From the NCBI GenBank assembly GCA_026648125.1, contig JAPKGD010000045.1, positions 3,423 to 8,913 on the forward strand: a stretch of 5,491 nucleotides of DNA, read 5' to 3'. A model generated the notes under the pieces. That model saw nothing but the letters and a program-made list of their open reading frames with translations, had not been told where the DNA came from and did not search any database. The position numbers and the translations under genes are program-made. Origin of the DNA: Bdellovibrionales bacterium (GTDB taxonomy: Bacteria; Bdellovibrionota; Bdellovibrionia; Bdellovibrionales; UBA1609). This document shows, piece by piece, positions 1-5,400 of this stretch (the stretch's first letter is position 1; the number at the start of each line of letters is the position of its first letter).

Positions 1-2
1 GT

Positions 3-1511
3 TCGAGGCCCCGGTTTGAGCTTAAAGCGACGCACCAAAAGTGGATTCGAACTGAATTAAATCCTGCCACCAAAGTGCTTTCTGTTTTAATTGGGCGGAT
101 ACACGGTGATCTCGGGCCAGCAGAGGCCATCTCTCGCGTGCGAGCAGGAGACAAGAATATTTTCGGTCGCTATTTGTTGGTGGAGTGGAACCCCCACAGG
201 CAGCAGCTTTGGGCTTGTCCCGATCCCTACCGTCGAGTTCCGGCTCTTTGGATTAACAAACCCAACCATTTTTTGCTCTCAAATTGTGAACAGGATTTAT
301 ATCGAGAAGCCGAAGGGAGTTTTTCGAGCGAAAATATGTTGGCGTTTGTGATGGGTGGATATCTACCTCCGGGCTATCATTTTTTGCGTGAATTTAGATG
401 GCTGCGTGGTCCGCTTAAGCTTGAATTAAATGCGGGAAAGATTGATGAGCAATGGGTATGGGGGCGTGAACGTTCCAGCCTGAGTTCCTCAAAATCAGAA
501 GACGAAATTCTCTCGTCGCTCAGTGACGCCGTAAATAGAGTGATGACAGATTATTCTCCAAATGAGTTTAGGGTATCTGGCGGATTAGATACGCGCTTGA
601 TAGGGCTTCTGCTCACTAGGGAGCAGCGTGATCAACTAAATTTTGTTACAGTTTGCCACCCGAATTTGGCGCCCATTCAAGATGCTGATGTAACCGCAGC
701 TCAACAACTTTGCATCGTGCTGGAGAGGCCACTCACGGTTCTTCGTCCGACCCATCCGCGCTACTTCTTTTTCGTGGATGCACCGGTGGATTCGGCGACC
801 TTGAGTGGATTTTATGGTGGTGAATTTTTAGGTGGAACAATGACGGGGGAGCTCCCCAAATATTCGGACCAGTTTGTTCAATGGCTGAAATCCAACTGGG
901 GACTGCCCCATAGCTTGTGGGCGGAGGCTCAAGAAATTGTCGATAACGATCGGGCTCGGTGCACTGAAATTGGTCTTCAAAAGTGGGCATCTGAGCTGTT
1001 TTTGCAGAGTGACCGCTCAACAATTTATGATAGCTATTTTAGAAGTTGGGCCTCACCCATCAGAAATAACTATGTGGCTCTGACTCCATATACGGAAGAC
1101 CCATTTCTAGATGTGTGGCATGGAATTGAGCCAAGCCGTCTAACGGACTATGCGCTTTACGCAAATCTTTATCGCAAGGTGGCCGGAGCTAAGATTAATC
1201 TCCCTTTGGCGTCGCAGGCATGCCTTTACCACGCGGACCTTCCTCCTTTGACGAATCAAACTAATCCCAAATCTATCCCAAGGAGAATTGGTGGCCCCAG
1301 TGAAGAGCAAATTAAGCGCCTCGTTGAGATTTTTGCCGATGCGAGGCTGCCCCTATCGGAAGAGCAATTAAAATACTTTTTAGATTCCCCACAATCGAAG
1401 ATTCGATTTTTGAATTTATCTTGTTGGTTCAGGGACCATAATTTCTACCGTAAACGGATTTTGGAGAAAAGTGAGCTTGCCTCCCAGGGGGACGTAGCGC
1501 TAAGCATGTAG
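3..1511 (+). CDS. Asparagine-synthetase-like protein, 5' end outside window
   Basis: This is a divergent asparagine-synthetase (AsnB-like) protein, cytoplasmic and probably forming an amide or similar bond after ATP adenylation; the substrate is unknown. The frame is open to base 3 with no ATG, GTG or TTG before a GTG at 75. That GTG has no Shine-Dalgarno site and already lies inside the glutaminase-like fold, so the true start is probably left of the window. Counting from the GTG, residues 6-11 (IGRIHG) sit where AsnB has NGEIYN, and residues 12 to about 80 continue the N-terminal-hydrolase-like domain. A Ser-rich linker follows. The PP-loop is SGGLDT at 168-173 (Thr replaces the usual Ser), then DADVTAAQQL at 203-212. 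A glycine-rich segment (GFYGGEFLGG, 245-254) lies near the position of AsnB's GEGADELFGGY. PYTEDPFLD at 338-346 matches the helical C-terminal part. Whether the Cys nucleophile of true glutaminases exists cannot be seen. First gene of a + strand run; the next starts 2 bases after the stop. Confidence 0.85.
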   Translation, partial: SRPRFELKATHQKWIRTELNPATKVLSVLIGRIHGDLGPAEAISRVRAGDKNIFGRYLLVEWNPHRQQLWACPDPYRRVPALWINKPNHFLLSNCEQDLYREAEGSFSSENMLAFVMGGYLPPGYHFLREFRWLRGPLKLELNAGKIDEQWVWGRERSSLSSSKSEDEILSSLSDAVNRVMTDYSPNEFRVSGGLDTRLIGLLLTREQRDQLNFVTVCHPNLAPIQDADVTAAQQLCIVLERPLTVLRPTHPRYFFFVDAPVDSATLSGFYGGEFLGGTMTGELPKYSDQFVQWLKSNWGLPHSLWAEAQEIVDNDRARCTEIGLQKWASELFLQSDRSTIYDSYFRSWASPIRNNYVALTPYTEDPFLDVWHGIEPSRLTDYALYANLYRKVAGAKINLPLASQACLYHADLPPLTNQTNPKSIPRRIGGPSEEQIKRLVEIFADARLPLSEEQLKYFLDSPQSKIRFLNLSCWFRDHNFYRKRILEKSELASQGDVALSM

Positions 1512-1513
1512 CC

Positions 1514-2485
1514 ATGTTTGCTTATACTTGGAACAATCACTTTGAATTCGGCTATGATGATGGGGCGCGCTTTTTGCCCCGAGCAAATTCAGGACAAAAA
1601 TTTGTCGCAAAATTCGGTCGATGTCGAGATGAGATTATCTCGTGGAGAAAAGCTAACATCCTGGCTTGTCGTGAGATCGAGGCGGTGGCCCAAGGTCCAA
1701 TCTGGGTTCTTTTTAGCGGTGGGACCGACAGTGAAATTTGCGTAAGAAGTTTTCTCGAGGCCAAGGTTCCCATTCGAATCGCAACTCTAAGACTGGGAAA
1801 TCAGGCCAACGCACATGACCTCGATTATGCGGAGAAGTTTGCTCAGCAAATGAATTTGCCCATCACGTATTTCGATCTCGACATGGAAAAATTTTGGGAG
1901 AGTGGGCGACTATTAGAAATTGTAGATCCGATTCAGTGTGTGAGTCCCATCCTCGCAGCTCACCTGTGGTTGGCGAATCAGCTGGATGGCACACCGGTTA
2001 TTGCGCAGGGTGAACCACACCTTAAAAAGGATGTGCCTCCTGATTATATCCCAGGCGAGAGTCCCTATTTGCCTTCGCCCTGGCGACTCGTAGAAAGTGA
2101 AAGACTCTGTTCTCTCTACACCCATTTTATTCTTCAAGATAGACCGGCCGTACCTGGATTTTTTCAATATTTACCGGAGCAGTTTTATTCTTATTTGATA
2201 TACAATCGAATTTTAAAAAGCCTCATTGAAAATCGAATGCTTGGAAAGCTTGGGACGCGCTCGAGCAAAAACCAAATCGCACGACAGTTTTATCCTGAGG
2301 TAGAAGAGCGACCCAAATTCACTGGATTTGAAAAAATTGAAAGCTGGCACGATCAGATCAGAGCCACTTTGGCGGAGCGGTTCCCTCATAGTGATGATAA
2401 TTTCTATATTGAATATTTTGACCTTATCTCCCTGCTGAAGCGTAGAACTTCAATAAGAGAAATCGATTATGCTTCCCGCTTTTAA
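1514..2485 (+). CDS. Stand-alone PP-loop ATPase (adenine nucleotide alpha-hydrolase-like)
   Basis: A 323-residue cytoplasmic protein of the N-type ATP pyrophosphatase superfamily, which activates a carboxyl or carbonyl group by adenylation. The PP-loop is clear: VLFSGGTDSE, with SGGTDS at residues 68-73. It is followed by a Rossmann-like pattern (IRIATLRLGNQANAHDLDYAEKF is the region near 90-113, with the HD pair and a following helix). A second conserved-looking segment, IAQGEPHL at 163-170, is placed where related enzymes have a Gly-rich nucleotide or substrate loop. There is no glutaminase domain. The C-terminal half (about 200-323) is rich in aromatic residues and has no motif I can name. 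From memory, similar stand-alone SGGxDSE proteins occur in bacteria and in marine phages without known function; this was not checked. The ATG lies 2 bases after the previous stop without a well-spaced Shine-Dalgarno, which suggests translational coupling. Its 3' end overlaps the acetyltransferase gene. The superfamily is confident, the reaction unknown. Confidence 0.85.
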   Translation: MFAYTWNNHFEFGYDDGARFLPRANSGQKFVAKFGRCRDEIISWRKANILACREIEAVAQGPIWVLFSGGTDSEICVRSFLEAKVPIRIATLRLGNQANAHDLDYAEKFAQQMNLPITYFDLDMEKFWESGRLLEIVDPIQCVSPILAAHLWLANQLDGTPVIAQGEPHLKKDVPPDYIPGESPYLPSPWRLVESERLCSLYTHFILQDRPAVPGFFQYLPEQFYSYLIYNRILKSLIENRMLGKLGTRSSKNQIARQFYPEVEERPKFTGFEKIESWHDQIRATLAERFPHSDDNFYIEYFDLISLLKRRTSIREIDYASRF

Positions 2486-2951
2486 TGAAGTGAAGCCTAT
2501 TACATTTGAAGAGATCGAAAGGATTTGGCGGACCCGTCTTTGGCCTGAACGGGTTTCAAAAATAGAACCAGTCAGTTGGATTTCGCCTGGCGGTGAGATC
2601 GACATGGATCTGAAGATTGGAGCGCCCACCTTCCTTGGCGTTTACAGTGGTCAAGGCCAAGAGATTATCGGCGTTGTCAGCGGTCATTCAACCGGCGGTG
2701 GCCACTATAGGTCTCGAGGGCTTTGGGTCAGTGAGACCTTTCGTGGGCAGGGCATGGCGAGAGCTTTGATCGAAAAATTGGCTGAAGTGGCGAAAGAGGA
2801 GGGCCATCATACACTCTGGACTATGCCCCGCTTAAGTTCTTGGCCGTTCTACCAAAAGGTGCGGTTTTTCGAAACCGGACGGAGTGAAAAGTATGAGTTT
2901 GGTCCGCATGTTCTTGCCGCAAGAAATCTTAGCGAACCTCAAGGCGTTTAA
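2469..2951 (+). CDS. GNAT-family N-acetyltransferase
   Basis: A 160-residue cytoplasmic acyltransferase of the GNAT superfamily, which typically moves an acetyl group from acetyl-CoA to an amine. Motif A is clear: a beta strand (RGLWVSE) leads into RGQGMA at residues 92-97, the pyrophosphate-binding loop for CoA, followed by helix ARALIEKLAEVAKEEG. Motif B is represented by WPFYQKVRFFETG at about 125-137, a version of the usual FYxKxGFxxxG; the Gly before Phe is Arg here. The length is normal for a single-domain GNAT. The ATG at 2469 lies inside the end of the PP-loop gene in another frame (17-base overlap) and is preceded by a weak AAGAGA. A GTG at 2490 is a poorer alternative. Its place behind two ATP-dependent enzymes suggests that it modifies a product or intermediate of the same pathway, or protects the host from it. 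The acceptor is unknown. Its last 23 bases overlap the end of the opposing oxygenase gene. Confidence 0.85.
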   Translation: MLPAFNEVKPITFEEIERIWRTRLWPERVSKIEPVSWISPGGEIDMDLKIGAPTFLGVYSGQGQEIIGVVSGHSTGGGHYRSRGLWVSETFRGQGMARALIEKLAEVAKEEGHHTLWTMPRLSSWPFYQKVRFFETGRSEKYEFGPHVLAARNLSEPQGV

Positions 2952-3633
2952 TTGCTCGTGCAACAGATTCTTGGTCGAGCCTCAAACTGATTGCTAGTGT
3001 TAAGGCGTCGTCGCGCATGGAAAAAACGCTATGTACTTTCAGGGCATTAAATAAATAAACCCGTCCGACTTCGTATGGAATCACCTGGTTGTCGTATATA
3101 AAAAACAATCGGTTGGCACCCGTATTTCCAAGGGCAACAAATAGGCGAAAGTAATCTGGGATTTGATAATTGGCCGATTGGTCTCGATGGGGGGGGAAGT
3201 GGCCTCCTGCGCGAAAACGCACAAAGCGACTTCGCCCAATATATGGCTTAAAATAATCGACAAGCTCTCGGATCGCTGAGACCTTTTCGTACACGGGAGT
3301 GAGCTGATTGAATTCGTTCTCTGAGACCTTGTGCCCTGTCTGCTGAGTGTATTCGTAAAGGGATTGTAGCTCGGGGTAACCGGAAAGACTTCCGTCCAAG
3401 GAAGTTAAACTTAAGCCGACTCGACCCGTGTCACCTTTTTGCGGTTGGTATGGCTTCCAAGCTTCGTTAAAAAATTTCAACTCTTCATTGCACTTAACTG
3501 GGTCAATACAGAAATCAAGTGGCATAAAATCGCCATACAAGAAGAGTTGGCTATAAAGACTCAACCGCTCGGAATTGATTTCGTAATCCGTTCGGCCCTT
3601 CGTGCTAAAACCATCAACTTGGGTTTCAATCAT
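2929..3633 (-). CDS. Fe(II)/2-oxoglutarate-dependent oxygenase-like protein
   Basis: A 234-residue protein with the double-stranded beta-helix signature of iron(II)/2-oxoglutarate oxygenases. The iron facial triad is readable as H149-x-D151 (in GGHFPPHRDQ) and H201 (in KVHSVFS). FRLFVAL at 162-168 matches the strand that carries a 2-oxoglutarate-contacting Arg in the aspartyl/prolyl hydroxylase relatives. The Arg usually about ten residues after the distal His is not there (Leu211); R207, six residues after, is the nearest candidate. The N-terminal half contains LSLTSLDGSLSG and a following acidic/aromatic region that look characteristic of a subfamily; from memory similar proteins occur in marine bacteria and cyanophages, unverified. 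I chose the ATG at 3633 because it overlaps the upstream stop as ATGA; a GTG at 3645 would add four residues but has no better ribosome site. The likely role is hydroxylation of an amino acid or peptide, by inference only. Eight consecutive C bases encode the stretch entering H149. Confidence 0.8.
   Translation of the reverse strand: MIETQVDGFSTKGRTDYEINSERLSLYSQLFLYGDFMPLDFCIDPVKCNEELKFFNEAWKPYQPQKGDTGRVGLSLTSLDGSLSGYPELQSLYEYTQQTGHKVSENEFNQLTPVYEKVSAIRELVDYFKPYIGRSRFVRFRAGGHFPPHRDQSANYQIPDYFRLFVALGNTGANRLFFIYDNQVIPYEVGRVYLFNALKVHSVFSMRDDALTLAISLRLDQESVARAIKRLEVR
3630..3633 (-). other. ATGA stop/start overlap coupling the two oxygenase genes
   Basis: Read on the - strand, the TGA that ends the upstream oxygenase shares bases with the ATG proposed for the downstream one. 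A four-base ATGA junction is a common sign of translational coupling. It decides the start choice for the downstream gene over the GTG twelve bases earlier, since neither start has a strong Shine-Dalgarno. Confidence 0.65.
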
Positions 3634-4229
3634 GGCGCTTGGCACTCACAATTTTCATCGTCCACATCCATAACCAAATGGTAGCGATCTTCTGGACCTC
3701 GATTAACCACGCGATGGAGTCGATTCACTCGTAGGAGGTAGGCCTGTCCCGTTGCCGGTAAATGTTCTTTGTCTCCTTCAATTTCAAAAAAGCAGTCCGC
3801 ATTCGTAATGATCGGCACATGGAGCCGCACAAAGCGGCTATGCTCCGGAGAATCTCTATGCCAAGAGGAGGCTAGTCCTGAGCTCAAGCGAATAATCCGG
3901 GCTCGACGAGGGCGAAAGCCAAGTTTCTTTATCTCCTCTATGACTTCGAGGAGATACCCATGACAAATCTCAGTCGGGTAAACGTATTCTGCAGAAGGGC
4001 GAGCTCCCATTTCAGCAAGTCCCTTGTTTATGTCTTCGGTGCGAGACTCTTTTTCAATTAAAACATGTCCCATATGCCAGCCGTCTTTATAGGTTCCATC
4101 GGAAGACAATACGGACCAGCCACCAAACGAATTGGATTGTCTTATAGGTTCGAGGGGAATGACGTACTTTTCGACGTGCTCCCTTAGTCGGTTGATATCG
4201 AAAGTCAGTTTGAGTGGGGCTGCGATCAT
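3630..4229 (-). CDS. Aspartyl/asparaginyl beta-hydroxylase-like (proline-hydroxylase-type) 2-oxoglutarate oxygenase
   Basis: A 199-residue protein matching the Asp_Arg_Hydrox type of iron(II)/2-oxoglutarate oxygenase, a family that hydroxylates Asp/Asn side chains in proteins or free amino acids such as proline. Features in order: ARIIRLSSG at 110-118, the strand leading to the active site; H124-R-D126 as the first two iron ligands; RLHVPIITN at 135-143, including the strand Arg; H172 as the distal iron ligand (NRLHRVVN); and R182 exactly ten residues later in DRYHLVMDVD, the expected 2-oxoglutarate-binding Arg. All core residues are present, so it should be active. The length fits the small bacterial members. 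The tail has a CxC (DENCECQAP) of unknown meaning. The ATG at 4229 is preceded by GAGGG at a good distance. It is the first gene of a two-gene - strand operon and is coupled through ATGA to the second oxygenase. The substrate cannot be deduced. Confidence 0.88.
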   Translation of the reverse strand: MIAAPLKLTFDINRLREHVEKYVIPLEPIRQSNSFGGWSVLSSDGTYKDGWHMGHVLIEKESRTEDINKGLAEMGARPSAEYVYPTEICHGYLLEVIEEIKKLGFRPRRARIIRLSSGLASSWHRDSPEHSRFVRLHVPIITNADCFFEIEGDKEHLPATGQAYLLRVNRLHRVVNRGPEDRYHLVMDVDDENCECQAP

Positions 4230-4233
4230 AATT

Positions 4234-4238
4234 CCCTC
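4234..4238 (-). promoter_or_regulatory. Ribosome binding site of the upstream oxygenase gene
   Basis: On the - strand this reads GAGGG and ends four bases before the ATG at 4229. It is the only recognisable Shine-Dalgarno in the two-oxygenase operon, which supports the ATG at 4229 as the operon's first start. Confidence 0.6.
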
Positions 4239-4246
4239 AACAAAAA

Positions 4247-4275
4247 TTCATATCAGTTCACTGAGGTAGGGCCAA
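4247..4275 (-). promoter_or_regulatory. Possible sigma-70-like promoter of the oxygenase operon
   Basis: On the - strand, TTGGCC (4270-4275) and TATGAA (4247-4252) are separated by 17 bases. Each matches the consensus only partly (TTG of TTGACA; four of six for TATAAT). The implied transcript would start close to 4240, leaving a leader of about 11 bases that just includes the ribosome site. The short leader and weak boxes make this tentative. Confidence 0.25.
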
Positions 4276-4418
4276 GCCAATTGTGGAGCATGTTTTGGCA
4301 AGCAATCCAATCCTAAGGCCAGAGCAGCTGCTGCTGCGCCTCGTTATCCTCCAAATCCGGGCCGACCTAGGGCCAACCAGGACTGTTTCTGGCGCAGTGA
4401 CAAGCTCAATATAAAGTT

Positions 4419-4428
4419 AAGGATGAGG
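4419..4428 (+). promoter_or_regulatory. Ribosome binding site that decides the lipoprotein start
   Basis: AAGGATGAGG ends six bases before the GTG at 4435, which is good Shine-Dalgarno spacing. The in-frame ATG at 4423 lies inside this element and would have almost no spacer, so the GTG is preferred. Confidence 0.65.
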
Positions 4429-4434
4429 TGCCCA

Positions 4435-4956
4435 GTGAAAACGCAATGGATATGTCTAGTTGCACTTTCCCTCGCTTTGGCGGCCTGTAATGCTCGAATG
4501 AGTACAGTTGGGGGACTTTCCAATTCTAAGGAAGACACTCAAGTTGATCCACCACCGCCACCGCCGGTTTGGCCCGAAGGAAAGCTAAGCTTGAGTTGCC
4601 AGCTGATTGGTCCCAGCGAATTTTACTTTATGGGACAAATTGGAATGATTGACGATAATGACGAGAATTTCGTTGAAAAGCAGTATCGCTGGGTCAAATA
4701 CGCGGATGAAGGCTGGGTGGCCGTCGACGCTTACTTTGTCGACCATAATCCCAACGAACGCCCGATTAAGCCACCAAAGACCGTTGAGATCGAATATTAC
4801 TTATTTCTACGACCAGATTGGCGTGTCCCTGAAAATTTTTATGAGATTCGCAGAAAAGTTCGGGCTCCGTTTAAGAGAGATCAAAAAATGCGCGTTCGCT
4901 GGAAATTTACCGATCACGTTTTAGAATGCGGCGTTCAAGCTGCTCAAAAAGATTGA
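4435..4956 (+). CDS. Outer-membrane-type lipoprotein with hexaproline tether, unknown function
   Basis: A predicted 173-residue lipoprotein. With the GTG start the N-terminus is MKTQW followed by a hydrophobic core and the lipobox L-A-A-C, with Cys18 as the lipidated residue; signal peptidase II would cleave before it. The next residue is Asn, not Asp, so by the Escherichia coli rule it would be sorted to the outer membrane. A short Ser/Gly/Asp linker leads to six consecutive prolines (residues 39-44), then a folded domain of about 120 residues. That domain begins with LSLSCQL (Cys55) and ends with HVLECGV (Cys165), which could form a disulfide linking first and last strands of a beta-rich domain. 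It contains many aromatic and charged residues. I do not recognise the family. An ATG at 4423 would add four residues but is too close to the ribosome site. The gene stands alone between a divergent operon and a convergent neighbour; a link to the oxygenases is not indicated. Confidence 0.82.
   Translation: MKTQWICLVALSLALAACNARMSTVGGLSNSKEDTQVDPPPPPPVWPEGKLSLSCQLIGPSEFYFMGQIGMIDDNDENFVEKQYRWVKYADEGWVAVDAYFVDHNPNERPIKPPKTVEIEYYLFLRPDWRVPENFYEIRRKVRAPFKRDQKMRVRWKFTDHVLECGVQAAQKD
4549..4566 (+). repeat. Hexaproline-coding CCA/CCG tract
   Basis: Six proline codons in a row (CCA CCA CCG CCA CCG CCG) lie between the lipidated N-terminus and the folded domain of the lipoprotein. The protein-level role is probably a stiff spacer away from the membrane. 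Six prolines in a row would normally need elongation factor P for efficient translation. Confidence 0.7.
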
Positions 4957-4976
4957 GGGCTCACTCCGTAGAGCCC
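4957..4976. terminator. Shared hairpin between convergent genes, probable terminator
   Basis: GGGCTC (4957-4962) and GAGCCC (4971-4976) form a perfect six-base-pair stem around an eight-base loop, starting right after the lipoprotein stop codon and 13 bases from the stop of the opposing gene. On the - strand the stem is followed by TCAATCTTTTTG, a usable T-tract, so it best terminates the small secreted gene. On the + strand only AATT follows, so termination there would be weaker. Confidence 0.6.
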
Positions 4977-4989
4977 AATTCAATCCCAA

Positions 4990-5340
4990 TTAAGAGGCTT
5001 TGTTGGAGCGCCACCACTCCATAAAATCAGTAAAGCTGTTGTTAAATTCCTTTTTCAACAAAGCTTCATAGACCTGTGAGCAATACATGGCCTCATCGAG
5101 CCCAAGGAGACTTTTGGTAGAGGCGACATCGCACTCTAAATAAAGCTCCTTCAACTTGTTCCCACTCAGCTGATAAATTTGCTCAGCAATCGTTGGTGAG
5201 CTCTTTACCTTTGCAGAGGCAGATTTTTGTTGCCCTTGCTCCCCTGTAACAGTCGTGGCCATGGCACCAGTTGATATCCCCATCACTGTAAGTCCACAGG
5301 CCAAAAGAGCTGTTATTAACCCTAACCCTTGGCGCTTCAT
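4990..5340 (-). CDS. Small secreted protein of unknown function
   Basis: A 116-residue protein with a Sec signal peptide: MKRQ, a hydrophobic stretch to about residue 25, and a likely signal peptidase I site after AMA (residue 28). An LLAC at 12-15 resembles a lipobox, but the hydrophobic stretch continues past it, so lipidation is less likely. Mature residues 29-50 are polar, with many Ser, Gln and Lys. The C-terminal domain (about 51-116) is predicted helical, with Cys70 and Cys87 in a C-x16-C arrangement and a closing FMEWWR. From memory, short secreted proteobacterial proteins with a similar LYLxC...CSxVYExLL...WWR pattern exist with no known role; this was not checked. The ATG at 5340 follows an excellent Shine-Dalgarno. 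A start at 5400 in the same frame would place that element inside the coding region and bury the signal peptide, so it is rejected. It is convergent with the lipoprotein gene and shares the hairpin between them. Confidence 0.82.
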   Translation of the reverse strand: MKRQGLGLITALLACGLTVMGISTGAMATTVTGEQGQQKSASAKVKSSPTIAEQIYQLSGNKLKELYLECDVASTKSLLGLDEAMYCSQVYEALLKKEFNNSFTDFMEWWRSNKAS

Positions 5341-5347
5341 CTCTCCC

Positions 5348-5354
5348 CCTCCTT
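5348..5354 (-). promoter_or_regulatory. Strong ribosome binding site of the small secreted gene
   Basis: On the - strand this reads AAGGAGG, a near-perfect Shine-Dalgarno, seven bases before the ATG at 5340. It fixes the start of this gene and implies efficient translation. Confidence 0.85.
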
Positions 5355-5370
5355 TTAGGTGGAAAATGTA

Positions 5371-5400
5371 GATAAAGCCAAAAATGCCCATTTTGCTCAA
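5371..5400 (-). promoter_or_regulatory. Weak possible promoter for the small secreted gene
   Basis: On the - strand TTGAGC (5395-5400) and TTTATC (5371-5376) are spaced by 18 bases and would give a leader of about 24 bases that includes the strong ribosome site. Position and spacing fit, but the second box is a poor match to TATAAT. An activator-dependent or alternative sigma promoter is equally possible. Confidence 0.2.

Larger units (their letters stand above)
4230..4434. other. Divergent intergenic region
   Basis: This stretch separates the first gene of the oxygenase operon from the lipoprotein gene and must hold the upstream signals of both. Apart from the ribosome site and weak promoter noted on the - strand, I see no strong hairpin, operator or promoter. 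The nonamer TAGGGCCAA appears twice, at 4267-4275 and 4368-4376. A GCTGCTGCTGCG run lies near 4327-4338. A frame open from about 4270 into the lipoprotein gene has no usable start codon and looks fortuitous. Confidence 0.5.

Noticed and set aside
733..1023. Open frame of 96 codons on the - strand inside the AsnB-like gene
   Set aside because: It is wholly antisense to a well-supported coding region and has no recognisable motif.
4267..4376. Two copies of TAGGGCCAA about 100 bases apart in the divergent intergenic region
   Set aside because: Two nine-base matches are too little to call an operator or repeat family, and no symmetry or shared flank supports it.
4410..4415. TATAAA as a -10 box for the lipoprotein gene
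   Set aside because: A transcript from it would start around 4422, inside the ribosome binding site at 4419-4428, leaving no leader; the region 17 bases upstream is also a poor -35 match.
4344..4538. Open frame on the - strand across the lipoprotein start
   Set aside because: It lies antisense to the signal peptide region, has no ribosome site and gives a low-complexity product with no motif; treated as a shadow.
5341..5400. N-terminal extension of the small secreted protein to an upstream start at 5400
   Set aside because: It would turn a near-perfect Shine-Dalgarno into coding sequence (Lys-Gly-Gly-Gly) and bury a clear signal peptide.
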